Positions 8,640 to 17,141 of a stretch of 59,204 nt of DNA are shown here, in pieces (positions within the stretch are counted from its first letter, which is position 1; each line of letters begins with the position of its first letter). The DNA comes from a bacterium (GTDB lineage Bacteria > Chloroflexota > Dehalococcoidia > Tepidiformales > Tepidiformaceae), in assembly GCA_003577245.1 (NCBI GenBank), contig QEVS01000012.1, forward strand, positions 1-59,204, in the 5' to 3' direction. The position numbers and the translations under genes are program-made. Below the pieces are notes generated by a model. That model had not been told where the DNA came from. It ran no database searches and worked only from the letters and a program-made list of their open reading frames with translations.

Positions 8640-9437
8640 ATGTCGGACGTGGTCCGCATCGAACGCGACGGCCCAATTGCAGTGTTGACGCTGAACCGGC
8701 CGGAATCGCTGAATGCCATGAATCCGGAGATGCTCAGCACCATGTGCGTCGCCGGCAAGGAGCTGGCCGAAGACCCGGCCGTGCGCTGCGTGGTGGTCAC
8801 AGGCGCAGGCCGGGCATTCAGCGCGGGCGGCGACGTCAAGGCCATGGCCGAAGGCAACGCGGCCAACCCTTCCGGCGGACTCCTCGGGCGCGTTGACACC
8901 CTTCGCCAGCAGGAGGAGATCTCCCGGCTGCTCTTTGAGATGCCCAAGCCCACGATCGCGGCCATCAACGGCGTTGCCGCCGGCGCCGGCCTGAGCGTGG
9001 CCCTCGCCGCCGACCTCCGCATCGCCAGCGACCAGGCCCGGTTCACGACCGCCTTCGCAAAGGTCGGCTTCAGCGGCGACTTCGGGGGAACCTGGCTGCT
9101 GCAGCGCCTGGTGGGCCCTTCCCGGGCGAAGGAGCTCTACTTCCTCTCCGATATCATCGGCGCCGAAGAGGCGCTCGCGCTGGGGCTCGTCAACAGGGTG
9201 GTCCCGCACGAGCAGCTGCTCGATTCGGCGATGGCCCTCGCAAAGAAGCTCGCCGCCGGCCCCACGCTCGCCTACGGGCGCATCAAGGACAACATCGCCT
9301 TCGGCACAACCAACACCTTCTCGGACGCCCTCACGCGGGAAGCGGAGAACATGATCGCCAGTGGCCTCACCGAAGACCACCGCAACGCTGCCCTCGCCTT
9401 CGTGCAGAAGCGCGAGCCGGAGTTCTCGGGCCGCTGA
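8640..9437 (+). CDS. Enoyl-CoA hydratase/isomerase family protein, PaaG-like
   Basis: A 265-residue crotonase-fold enzyme acting on CoA thioesters. The oxyanion-hole segments are AGRAFSAGGDVKAM and INGVAAGAGLSVALAADL. Both catalytic glutamates of classical enoyl-CoA hydratase are replaced: Ser stands in the GAGLSVAL segment and Phe in TTAFAKVG. Instead the Asp in GFSGDFGGTWLL aligns with the catalytic Asp of PaaG (1,2-epoxyphenylacetyl-CoA isomerase). An isomerase rather than a hydratase is therefore likely. The start at 8640 has GTGAGG 6 nt upstream. A TACAAT (8602-8607) is a possible -10, but no good -35 is seen. Confidence 0.88.
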   Translation: MSDVVRIERDGPIAVLTLNRPESLNAMNPEMLSTMCVAGKELAEDPAVRCVVVTGAGRAFSAGGDVKAMAEGNAANPSGGLLGRVDTLRQQEEISRLLFEMPKPTIAAINGVAAGAGLSVALAADLRIASDQARFTTAFAKVGFSGDFGGTWLLQRLVGPSRAKELYFLSDIIGAEEALALGLVNRVVPHEQLLDSAMALAKKLAAGPTLAYGRIKDNIAFGTTNTFSDALTREAENMIASGLTEDHRNAALAFVQKREPEFSGR

Positions 9438-9451
9438 ATCGCCGCGCGGCC

Positions 9452-10603
9452 CTACGGGTGCAGGATCTCCCGCAGGGCCGCGCAGACCTCGTCGACCTGC
9501 TCGTCCGCCAGGTCCGGGTACATCGGCAGGCTGATGGCGCCCTCAAAGAAGCGTTCCGCGACGGGGAAGTCGCCGTTCCGCCAGCGGCCCATCCGCTGGT
9601 AAGCCGTGAAGAAATGCAGCGGAATGAAGTGCACCGAGGTGCCAATGCCGCGCGCTGCTAGCTGGCGGATTACCTCATCGCGGGGCACCGGCGCCTGCTC
9701 GTTCTTCACGCGGACCACAAACAGGTGCCATGCCTGGCGGCTCTCCTCGCTGAAGGTGGGAAGAATGAGGTGCTCCTCACCGCTCAGATTTGCGATATAG
9801 CGGCGCGCGACCCGGGTCCGCTCCTCTATCAGCCCGTCGAGCTTGCGTAGCTGGGAGCGGCCGAGCGCGGCGCCCAAGTCGGGCAGGTTGTCCTTGAAAC
9901 CGAACTCCACGATGTCGTATCGCCAGGAGCCCCCGGCGTCGTAGCGCTTCCACGCGTCCTTCGTCATCCCGTGCAGGGTCAGCACACGGACGCGCTCGCT
10001 CAGAGCCTCATCATTGGTGGCCAGCGCCCCGCCTTCAGCCGTCGTCATGTTCTTGTTGGCGTAGAAGCTGAACGCCGTGGCATCGCTGATCGACCCGATG
10101 GGACGCCCGCGATGGAACGCGCCGACCGCGTGGGCCGCGTCTTCGAGCACCTTCACCCCGTGCCGCCGGGCGATGCTCATGATGGCGTCCATGTCGCACG
10201 GTTCGCCGCCATAGTGCACCGGGATGATTGCCCGCGTGCGCGGCGTGATGGCCCGCTCGATCTGCACGGGGTCGATGTTCCCGTCTCCCTCCCGGATATC
10301 GGCAAGGACGGGCGTGGCGCCCACATGCACGATTACCGAGGCGGTAGCCGAGAAGGTGTAGGGCGTGGTGATCACCTCATCGCCGGGGCCGATATCCCAG
10401 GCGGCCAGGGCGAGGTGCATGGCGGCCGTGGCCGAATTCACGGCATTCACGTGCTTCGCCCCGCAGTACGCGCCGAGCTCGGCTTCGAGCGCCCGGACGT
10501 TCGGCCCGCTCGTGAGCCAGCCGCTGCGCAGCGTCTCCGTCACCGCGGCAATGTCGTCCTCGTCAATGGAAGGCTTCGCGAAGGGGATGCGGATCTCAGC
10601 CAC
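9452..10603 (-). CDS. DegT/DnrJ/EryC1/StrS family PLP-dependent sugar aminotransferase
   Basis: A 383-residue PLP enzyme of the family that aminates keto-sugar nucleotides (ArnB, PseC, DesV types). FAKPSIDEDDIAAVTETLRSGWLTSGP is split by the usual G-W-L-T-S-G-P substrate-loop motif. NSATAAMHLAL binds PLP phosphate, and the internal aldimine lysine is the K of FSFYANKNMTTAEGG. The start is GTG 10603. No nucleotide-sugar dehydratase or glycosyltransferase lies nearby, so the pathway cannot be named; surface sugar decoration is the usual role. It faces the crotonase gene tail to tail. Confidence 0.88.
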   Translation of the reverse strand: MAEIRIPFAKPSIDEDDIAAVTETLRSGWLTSGPNVRALEAELGAYCGAKHVNAVNSATAAMHLALAAWDIGPGDEVITTPYTFSATASVIVHVGATPVLADIREGDGNIDPVQIERAITPRTRAIIPVHYGGEPCDMDAIMSIARRHGVKVLEDAAHAVGAFHRGRPIGSISDATAFSFYANKNMTTAEGGALATNDEALSERVRVLTLHGMTKDAWKRYDAGGSWRYDIVEFGFKDNLPDLGAALGRSQLRKLDGLIEERTRVARRYIANLSGEEHLILPTFSEESRQAWHLFVVRVKNEQAPVPRDEVIRQLAARGIGTSVHFIPLHFFTAYQRMGRWRNGDFPVAERFFEGAISLPMYPDLADEQVDEVCAALREILHP

Positions 10604-10662
10604 GAGCCCGAGTGTAACAGGCGCCGCGAATAGGAAACCGCGCCCTCTCTGCCCGGGGGCAG

Positions 10663-11703
10663 CTACTCGGCGTTGACCTCCCGGACGATGGACATGAGCC
10701 GGCCCAGGGCCTCGATGCGCTCGGCGAGGCCGCGCCCCTCGGGCTGCACCTGGATGGTCGTCACGCCTGCCTTGCGGTGGGCGCGCACGCGGTCGCGGAC
10801 CATGGCCTCCGTGCCGAGCAGGTTCGAACCGAGAACCATCTCATCGGGGACGCGGGCCGCCGCCTCTTCGCGCTTGCCTTCGAGCCACAGCCCCTGTACT
10901 TCGAGAGCGGCCTCACGGAAGCCGGCGCGCTTGTAGGCATCGTTGTAGAAGTTGTGCTGGCGCGAGCCCATGGCCCCGAGGGTGAAGGCGAGCCCGGGCC
11001 GCCGCGGTGCGATCAGCTTCTCCAGATCGTCGGAGAAGGCGACTGCCCCCGCCGCCGCCTGGAGGTCGAGGTCGGCCAGCGTCCGGCCGGCGCGTGCCGC
11101 CCCCGCGGCGATGTGGCTGAAGAAAACGTCCGCGTGCTCGGGCATAAACGACGTTCCCAGCCAGCCGTCGGCGATCTCGCCCGTCATCTCCAGGCTCTTC
11201 GGACTGAGGGTGGCGAGGTAGATGGGGATGTTGCGCGGCCTTGCGCCGCTGCGGAGAGCCTTCCCCTCGCCACCAGGCAGGGGGAGCGTGTAGATCTTGC
11301 CCTGGTAGGCCAGCCTCTCCCCCCGCGAGATGATGCGGACGATCTCGACGGTTTCGCGGACGCGCTGCACGGCGCCTTTGAAGCGAACCCCGTGCCAGCC
11401 TTCCACCACCTGCGGGCCGCTGGCGCCGAGGCCCAGGATGAAACGGTCGTGCGACATGGCCGCCAGCGCCATGGCGAGCATGGCGATGTTCGCCGGCGTT
11501 CGCGCCGCCACCTGGATGATGCCCGTGCCGAGCTTGATGCTTGAGGTCTTCGCCGCGAGGTAGGCCACGGGCGTGGCCGCATCGTGGGCCCAGGTTTCCG
11601 CCGTCCAGGCGATGTCCGCCCCAAGCCGCTCCGCCTCCTGCACGTAGGCGGCTGCCGCTTCGTAGTCTTCGTTAAACGGCCCAACGCTGATGGCGACCTT
11701 CAT
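10663..11703 (-). CDS. LLM class (luciferase-like) F420-dependent oxidoreductase
   Basis: A 346-residue TIM-barrel protein of the luciferase-like monooxygenase family, whose chloroflexal and actinobacterial members mostly use F420H2. Typical features are the opening VAISVGPFNEDYEAAAAYVQ, the strand SSIKLGTGIIQVAARTP, the helix AMLAMALAAMSHDRFILGLG and the late GSNLLGTEAMVRDRVRAHRKAG. The ATG at 11703 has a GGAG about 10 nt upstream. Cofactor choice is inferred from the family; substrate unknown. The 271 bp between this gene and the divergent acyl-CoA ligase hold no convincing gene. Confidence 0.85.
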   Translation of the reverse strand: MKVAISVGPFNEDYEAAAAYVQEAERLGADIAWTAETWAHDAATPVAYLAAKTSSIKLGTGIIQVAARTPANIAMLAMALAAMSHDRFILGLGASGPQVVEGWHGVRFKGAVQRVRETVEIVRIISRGERLAYQGKIYTLPLPGGEGKALRSGARPRNIPIYLATLSPKSLEMTGEIADGWLGTSFMPEHADVFFSHIAAGAARAGRTLADLDLQAAAGAVAFSDDLEKLIAPRRPGLAFTLGAMGSRQHNFYNDAYKRAGFREAALEVQGLWLEGKREEAAARVPDEMVLGSNLLGTEAMVRDRVRAHRKAGVTTIQVQPEGRGLAERIEALGRLMSIVREVNAE

Positions 11704-11974
11704 GACTGTGCTCCAGGATTAGTGTTGTGGCGCGAGTCTACGCTATCGGACGGAGCGCCGTGCCCCGGCACGCGGGAGGCGCCTGCCCGCGCTGGTTTCG
11801 CTCTCCGCCGCCACGGCGCTGGCGCATGTCCCGGCCGCAGTGACCGGGTACGGGACGGGCCTCCAGCGGTGCCGGGTGCGCGTGCTCGACCCTGGGGAAA
11901 GTGAGCGCCTGAGCCGTCCCCGCCGCGCCAACACGTAGTAAGATCGCCTGCATCTCCCACGCAGGGGGCCAATC

Positions 11975-13552
11975 GTGGAAGTTCCGCTCCTGGTCAACGA
12001 TTTCCTTCGCCGCGCCGCGAAGCTCTACCCCAACAAGACGGCCATCGTCGATGGCGACCTCCGCTTCACCTACCGCGAGTTCCAGGAACGCGTGAACCAG
12101 CTCGGTCATGCCCTGCTTTCGCTGGGCATTCGCAAGGGCGACCGCGTCTGCATCCTCAGCCCGAACTCCCACTTCTTCCTCGAAAGCTACTACGGCGCCG
12201 CCCAGATCGGCGCCATCCTTGTGCCGCTCAACTACCGGCTCGTCGCCGCCGACCACGAGTACATCATCAACCACGCGGGCGTGAAGGCCGTGCTCGTGGA
12301 CTGGGAGTACACGCGCGTGGTCGACGAGATCCGGCCGCACCTGAAGACGGTCGAGCACTGGGTCGTCGCCCAGGACCAGGGCGAGGCGCCTCGCGGCTGG
12401 GTCGACTGGGAGCGGCTCATCATGAACCAGCCGCGCACCGCCACGCCTCACGTCGAGCTGGATGAGAACGACACCGCCTCCATCAACTACACCTCGGGCA
12501 CAACCTCGCGGCCCAAGGGCGTGATGCTCACCCACCGCAACTGCTACATCAACGCCTACAACTTCATCGCCCACCTCGGTATCCGCCACGACGACATCGA
12601 GCTCTGGACCCTGCCCATGTTCCATGCCAACGGCTGGGGCGGGCCCTTCGCCATCACGGCAATGGCGGCGACGCACGTGGTGCTGCGCGCCGTGGTGGCC
12701 GAGGACATCTACCGCCTCATCGAGGACGAGAAGGTAACCTTCGCCTGCATGGCGCCGGCCGTCCTCAACACCATCCTCACCTACCCGGACAAAGCGAAGC
12801 ACCAGATCACCACCCGCCCGCGCTTTACCGTGGCCGGGGCGCCCCCGCCGGCCGCCTTCATCGAACGGCTCGAACAGGAGCTCGGCTGGGAGTTCATCGA
12901 GATCTACGGGCTCACCGAAACGGCGCCCATCCTCACCGTTTCGCGGCCGGACTTCCATTCGCACCCGGATGACTACGCGCGCCGCTCCCGCGCCGGTGTC
13001 GAAGCGATCGGCGTGGACGTGCAGGTTCTCGACGACAACGGCAACCCCGTGCCCATGGACAACAACAGCATCGGCGAAGTCTGCGCGCGCTCGAACGTCA
13101 TCCTCAAGGGGTACTGGGAACAGCCCGAAGAGACCGCGAAGGCCATCTACGGCGGCTACTTCCACACCGGTGACCTCGCCGTCTGGGACGAGTACGGCAA
13201 CATCCACATCGTCGACCGCAAGAAGGATGTGATCATCTCCGGCGGCGAGAACATCTCCTCGTCGGAGATCGAAGATTGCCTCTACAAGCACCCGGCGGTG
13301 CTGGAATGCGCCGTGGTCGGCGTGCCCAGCGAGAGATGGGGCGAAACCCCGAAGGCCCTCATCGTCCTGCGCGAAGGGCAGCGCCCGACTGAAGAGGAGG
13401 TCATTGCTTTCACGCGAGAACAGATGGCGCACTTCAAGTGCCCCACTTCGGTGGACTTCGTGGAGTCCCTCCCGCGGACGGCAACGGGAAAGCTGCAGAA
13501 GTTCGTGCTCCGCGAGCAGTTCTGGAAGGGCGTGCAGCGCCGCGTCAACTGA
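11975..13552 (+). CDS. AMP-forming acyl-CoA synthetase (fatty-acid--CoA ligase)
   Basis: A 525-residue ANL-superfamily ligase that adenylates a carboxylic acid and transfers it to CoA. All core motifs are present: the P-loop INYTSGTTSRPKGVMLTHRN, the YGLTE motif, TGDLAVWDEYGNIHIVDRKKD with the hinge, ISGGENISSSEIE, and the catalytic lysine in PRTATGKLQK near the C terminus. The start is GTG 11975. The sequence type fits medium/long-chain or branched acyl substrates, but chain length cannot be decided. It stands alone on the plus strand and may serve the acyl-CoA dehydrogenases and crotonase in the window. Confidence 0.92.
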   Translation: MEVPLLVNDFLRRAAKLYPNKTAIVDGDLRFTYREFQERVNQLGHALLSLGIRKGDRVCILSPNSHFFLESYYGAAQIGAILVPLNYRLVAADHEYIINHAGVKAVLVDWEYTRVVDEIRPHLKTVEHWVVAQDQGEAPRGWVDWERLIMNQPRTATPHVELDENDTASINYTSGTTSRPKGVMLTHRNCYINAYNFIAHLGIRHDDIELWTLPMFHANGWGGPFAITAMAATHVVLRAVVAEDIYRLIEDEKVTFACMAPAVLNTILTYPDKAKHQITTRPRFTVAGAPPPAAFIERLEQELGWEFIEIYGLTETAPILTVSRPDFHSHPDDYARRSRAGVEAIGVDVQVLDDNGNPVPMDNNSIGEVCARSNVILKGYWEQPEETAKAIYGGYFHTGDLAVWDEYGNIHIVDRKKDVIISGGENISSSEIEDCLYKHPAVLECAVVGVPSERWGETPKALIVLREGQRPTEEEVIAFTREQMAHFKCPTSVDFVESLPRTATGKLQKFVLREQFWKGVQRRVN

Positions 13553-13789
13553 GCTGGCAACCACCATCCGCCAATAGCCTCGCCCGCGGTTACACCCACG
13601 GATACCATTTCGCGTCGCGCCTGGCCCGGCTCCACCCCGGCCCCAGCCCGCACGTCCCCAACCCGCAATTCAGCCACCACCGGCGCGGAGTTCGTCCTCC
13701 CGGGCGCCGGCGCTGCACGTGGTAGAGCCGCCCGCGATAAGTGTTCTCGGACAATCTCAAGATTCACCTTAATTTTTTTAAGTTCACTA

Positions 13790-13818
13790 TTGACTTCTGT
13801 TTGAACATGACCGATTAT
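13790..13818 (+). promoter_or_regulatory. AT-rich promoter of the DUF2089 operon
   Basis: TTGACT (13790-13795) and GATTAT (13813-13818) are 17 bp apart. Just upstream, CTTAA-TTTTT-TTAAG (13768-13782) forms an AT-rich palindrome that could be an operator or UP element. It is conspicuous in this G+C-rich genome. The preceding gene-free stretch from 13553 to about 13760 shows nothing else recognisable. Confidence 0.6.
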
Positions 13819-13868
13819 CTCCATGACATCCCCGCGGCGGCGGGCCGCCGGGTGCAAGGAGACTCAGA

Positions 13869-14093
13869 ATGGACCTGCCTGTTTGGCTTCCCGAAGAGAT
13901 GGCGCGCGAGTTCATCCGCACCCGCTATCAGTCGGCAGGGTATTATCGCGCCGGTGGCTCTTCGCCCCTGGTGCGCCTCATCGGCGCTGGCGCGGCCCTG
14001 CTCGAAAGGGCCGCTGCCTCCGTGCGGCGCTGGGCACGCGGCGCAAGCGAACCCGGCGCGAGGCCCCACCGGGCATCGTTCGTACGCCACTAG
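13869..14093 (+). CDS. Small hypothetical protein, first gene of the DUF2089 operon
   Basis: I do not recognise this 74-residue protein. It is supported by AAGGAG 7 nt before ATG 13869, by the promoter just upstream, and by 12-bp spacing to the DUF2089 gene. The N-terminal half is acidic-aromatic (LPVWLPEEMAREFIRTRYQ). The middle is a Leu/Ala-rich amphipathic stretch (LVRLIGAGAALLERAAA) and the tail is Arg-rich. It has no clear signal peptide or full membrane span. Its position suggests a small accessory or regulatory partner of the two following proteins. Confidence 0.6.
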   Translation: MDLPVWLPEEMAREFIRTRYQSAGYYRAGGSSPLVRLIGAGAALLERAAASVRRWARGASEPGARPHRASFVRH

Positions 14094-14105
14094 GCTGGAG
14101 GAGTA

Positions 14106-14489
14106 ATGGCCCGGTTTATCGGCTCGTGCCCCGGTTGCGGGGGACCCATGGAGGTCCGCCGCCTCGAATGCCCCGCCTGTGAGATCGGTGTCGACGGCCA
14201 CTTCGACGCCGGGCCTCTCGCCCGCCTCAATCGCGACCAGCTCGACTTCGTCGAAGTCTTCCTGCGCGCCCGCGGCAAGATTAAGGACGTCGAAGAAGAC
14301 CTCGGCATCTCCTACCCCACCGTGGTGGCGCGCCTCAACGAGGTGCTCATCGCCCTCGGCTTCGAAGCCGGCGAGGACCCCCGCGATGCCGAGCGCCGCC
14401 AGCGCGTGCTCGATGACCTCGCGGCCGGCCGCCTGAACGCCTCCGAGGCCGCCGAGCAGCTCCGCTCCCTGGGAGGCTCCGGTGACTGA
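14106..14489 (+). CDS. DUF2089 domain protein (zinc ribbon plus HTH regulator)
   Basis: A 127-residue predicted transcription regulator. The N-terminal zinc ribbon has two CxxC pairs (SCPGCGG and ECPACEI). The central region LNRDQLDFVEVFLRARGKIKDVEEDLGISYPTVVARL is split across a helix-turn-helix and fits DUF2089. The C-terminal helix pair RQRVLDDLAAGRLNASEAAEQL resembles the end of the next gene product. Start ATG 14106 follows a GGAGGAG. It overlaps the next gene by 8 nt, so the two are translationally coupled. DNA-binding is inferred from the HTH; the target is unknown but is plausibly its own operon. Confidence 0.82.
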   Translation: MARFIGSCPGCGGPMEVRRLECPACEIGVDGHFDAGPLARLNRDQLDFVEVFLRARGKIKDVEEDLGISYPTVVARLNEVLIALGFEAGEDPRDAERRQRVLDDLAAGRLNASEAAEQLRSLGGSGD

Positions 14490-15699
14490 CTGGCGGGACG
14501 ACCTCGACCGGGCTCGCGAAGAGGCGCGGAAGGCCCGCGAAGAGGCCGAACGCCTCCGCCGCGAGGCCGACCGCATGCGCGAAACCGCCCGCGCAGAGGC
14601 CACGCGCTTGCGCAACGAAGCCCGCGAAATGGAGCGCCGCCTGCGCCGCGAGGCCCGTGACAAGGCGCGCGAGTTCTCCCGCGGCTTCGGGGCCCATGGC
14701 CCCCGGCACCAGCCCTTCCCTTCCACACCACCCATCCGTCCCCCGGGCCCGGCCCAGTTCGGCGCCGCCGAAGAGCCCACCGACGGCATTCGCACCCAGC
14801 AGAGCTTCTCCCTCGACGGGATCGAAGAGGTAAAGATCGACCAGACCGCGGGCAAGGTAACCCTCCGCTTCTGCAAGGAAGGCGAAACCCCCGGCGTGAT
14901 CTCCGGCAGCGGCAAGACTGCGCCCACTCTCGAGGTCCACCGCGAAGGCTCCCGCCTCAACATCCGCGTCAGCCTCTCTGTCGGTTGGCTCTTCCGGCGC
15001 AAGCAGGGCGCCGTCACCCTCGTTCGCCTGGCGCCCGGCCTCGCCGACCTGAAGGTCAACCTCGGCTACGGCACCATCCAGGCGCGCGATATCGCCTGCC
15101 ACTGCCTCCGCCTTGACGTCGGCGCCGGGGACATCCAGACCTACTCCACGCACTGCTCCCTCGACGCTCGCATGGGCGCCGGGAAGATCGCCATCTACGA
15201 CCATCACGGCCTCGCAACCTGCGACACCGGCACCGGCGACCTGCTCATCGACATCGCCGAAGTCGCCGATGGCGACTACCGCGCCAACGCCGGCATCGGA
15301 CGCGTGGAAATGCGCCTTCCCGCCGGGCACCAGGTGCGCCTGAACGTCAACAGCGGCATGGGACGCAAGAAGATCGAATACCCGGCCGGTCCGCCCGACG
15401 CGCGCATTCACGCCACCATTAGCACGGGTGTGGGCGAAGCCTCGGTGCGCTCGCGGCAGCCGGGACAGGAACCCGCCACCCCACCTCCGCCACGCGCCGC
15501 CCGTCCGGGGCGCCCCACCACGGCACGCCGCCACGAGGCCGAGGAGCTCCGCATCCTGCAGATGCTCGAACAGGGAAAGATAAGCTCGCAGGAGGCTGCC
15601 GACCTCATCGCCGCCCTCCAGGGCGTTGCCCCGCTTGAAGAAGAGGAGCCCCTGGATGGTCAGACTGCGCCCGGTGACGATCCGGGGGCCTTCGCCTGA
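14482..15699 (+). CDS. Coiled-coil/DUF4097-like beta-repeat protein with SHOCT-like C-terminal motif
   Basis: A 405-residue protein in three parts. Residues 1-75 are a highly charged helix (repeated ARKAREEAERLRREAD), predicted to be a coiled coil. Residues about 100-330 are beta-strand repeats with alternating G/D turns (LDVGAGDIQTYSTH, ARMGAGKIAIYDH, CDTGTGDLLIDI), the pattern of DUF4097/LiaF-like adhesin-type beta-helices. After a Pro-rich linker, residues about 355-385 form EELRILQMLEQGKISSQEAA, a SHOCT-like short helix pair. There is no signal peptide. The GTG start at 14482 overlaps the DUF2089 gene. In Firmicutes, similar pairs respond to cell-envelope stress; a similar role here is inference. 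Confidence 0.72.
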   Translation: MTDWRDDLDRAREEARKAREEAERLRREADRMRETARAEATRLRNEAREMERRLRREARDKAREFSRGFGAHGPRHQPFPSTPPIRPPGPAQFGAAEEPTDGIRTQQSFSLDGIEEVKIDQTAGKVTLRFCKEGETPGVISGSGKTAPTLEVHREGSRLNIRVSLSVGWLFRRKQGAVTLVRLAPGLADLKVNLGYGTIQARDIACHCLRLDVGAGDIQTYSTHCSLDARMGAGKIAIYDHHGLATCDTGTGDLLIDIAEVADGDYRANAGIGRVEMRLPAGHQVRLNVNSGMGRKKIEYPAGPPDARIHATISTGVGEASVRSRQPGQEPATPPPPRAARPGRPTTARRHEAEELRILQMLEQGKISSQEAADLIAALQGVAPLEEEEPLDGQTAPGDDPGAFA

Positions 15700-15724
15700 G
15701 CCGGGGCCTGGCGTGCGCGCCCTC

Positions 15725-16240
15725 TCAGACTCCCACCACAATCGGCTCCCGCGGGAACTGGCCGGCCGCCAGGGGCGCCGCCAGTTGAGCGAACCCCCCC
15801 GGCACAAACCGTTCGGGCGAGGCGGCGATTTCCGAGAGGCGCCACCAGCGGTGCTCCTGAAGGAAGCTCCTCTCGAGCTCCTCGTGCCCCTCCGTGCTCA
15901 CATCAAAGGCGGCGGTGCGCGCAACGAAGTAGCTCTCGCGCTGCTCAATCCATGCCCCCTCCCAGTGAAACACGTGGCGGCGCAGCCAGACGCAGGGGCC
16001 AAGCTCTGCCTGTTCCAGTCCCGTTTCCTCACGAAGCTCGCGTCGCGCCGCCTCGGCGGGCGTCTCCCCGGGATTCATGCCTCCCCCGGGGGTGATCCAG
16101 AACGGGCGCGATTGTCTGCCATTGGCCCGGGGCATGGCAGCTCGGAAAAGGAGCACACGATCCTCGTGGTCGAAAAGCACCACGCGCGCCGCCTGCCGGG
16201 TAATGGGCGATTCCTGCGTCATGTGCACAGTAGGCGGCAT
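15725..16240 (-). CDS. NUDIX hydrolase
   Basis: A 171-residue NUDIX protein hydrolysing a nucleoside-diphosphate-linked substrate. The NUDIX box GGGMNPGETPAEAARRELRE followed by ETGLE fits Gx5Ex7REUxEExGU fully. ITRQAARVVLFDHEDRVLLF opens the domain. The in-frame frame is open to 16345; I chose ATG 16240, with ATG 16222 as an alternative, because residues upstream are not family-like. Substrate not predictable. It is convergent with the preceding operon and divergent from the ABC exporter genes. Confidence 0.85.
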   Translation of the reverse strand: MPPTVHMTQESPITRQAARVVLFDHEDRVLLFRAAMPRANGRQSRPFWITPGGGMNPGETPAEAARRELREETGLEQAELGPCVWLRRHVFHWEGAWIEQRESYFVARTAAFDVSTEGHEELERSFLQEHRWWRLSEIAASPERFVPGGFAQLAAPLAAGQFPREPIVVGV

Positions 16241-16406
16241 CTCGCCCGCTCTCGCAACAGGGGATGGTGCGTTCGGCTGCCGATGCGCGTACCACCCGGC
16301 CGTGGCGGCCTTTGGTGATCGCCCGGCAGGATTCGGCTTTGACACCCGGGCATTGAGCCCGTTGCACGGACCCGCCCGTTAGCACAGCACCAGAGGGAGA
16401 CCACTC

Positions 16407-17141
16407 ATGGCCCACACCGAAGCACTGACCGCCACCGATCTCCGGCCGCCTGAAGGGCCCATCATCCGCGCCAGCGGCCTTCACAAGACGTACGACACGG
16501 GCGCAGTTGAAGTGCACGCCCTCCGCGGGGTCTCCCTCGAAATCCCGAAGGGCGAGATGGTGGCGATCATGGGCCCCTCGGGCTGCGGCAAGACCACCCT
16601 GCTCAACTGCCTCTCCGGCCTCGACACCATCGATGCGGGCGAGGTGTTCATCGAAGGCACGAACATCGCCACCCTCCCCGACCGCGCCAAGACGCTCTAC
16701 CGCGCCCGGCGCATGGGCTTCGTCTTCCAGACCTACAACCTCCTGCCCGTGCTCTCGGCCGCCGAGAACGTGGAGCTCCCCCTCGTCGTCTCCGGCGTGA
16801 ACGCCCAGGAAGCGCGCGCCCGCGCCCTCGGGGCCCTCGAACAGGTCGGCCTGCGCGATTGGGCCACCCACTGGCCCGCACAGATGAGCGGGGGCCAGCG
16901 CCAGCGCGTCACCATCGCGCGCGCCCTCGTCAACAACCCCGCCATCGTCTGGGCCGATGAACCCACCGGCAACCTCGATTCGCAGACCGCCGACGAGGTG
17001 ATGTCCCTCATGGAGCGGCTCAACAGCGAGCACCACCAGACCTTCGTTATCGTCACCCACGACGACGCGATCGGGGCCCGCTGCAACCGCATCATTCGCA
17101 TGCGCGACGGCGTGATAGTCGGCGAGGACCGGACCCGGTGA
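16407..17141 (+). CDS. ABC transporter ATP-binding protein (MacB/LolD family)
   Basis: A 244-residue ATPase of the MacB/LolD class that energises FtsX-type permeases. Walker A is GPSGCGKTT (residues 56-64), the Q-loop lies in [23 protein letters not shown], the signature is MSGGQRQR, Walker B/DEPTGNLD is [14 protein letters not shown], and the switch His is in VIVTHDDA. The ATG follows an AGAGGGAGA. Its stop overlaps the GTG of the permease gene by 4 nt (GTGA), so the two proteins are made together as one exporter. Confidence 0.95.
   Translation: MAHTEALTATDLRPPEGPIIRASGLHKTYDTGAVEVHALRGVSLEIPKGEMVAIMGPSGCGKTTLLNCLSGLDTIDAGEVFIEGTNIATLPDRAKTLYRARRMGFVFQTYNLLPVLSAAENVELPLVVSGVNAQEARARALGALEQVGLRDWATHWPAQMSGGQRQRVTIARALVNNPAIVWADEPTGNLDSQTADEVMSLMERLNSEHHQTFVIVTHDDAIGARCNRIIRMRDGVIVGEDRTR

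Noticed and set aside
11738..13567. A 609-residue open frame antisense to the acyl-CoA ligase
   Set aside because: Product shows no domain, and the sense strand has all ANL motifs.
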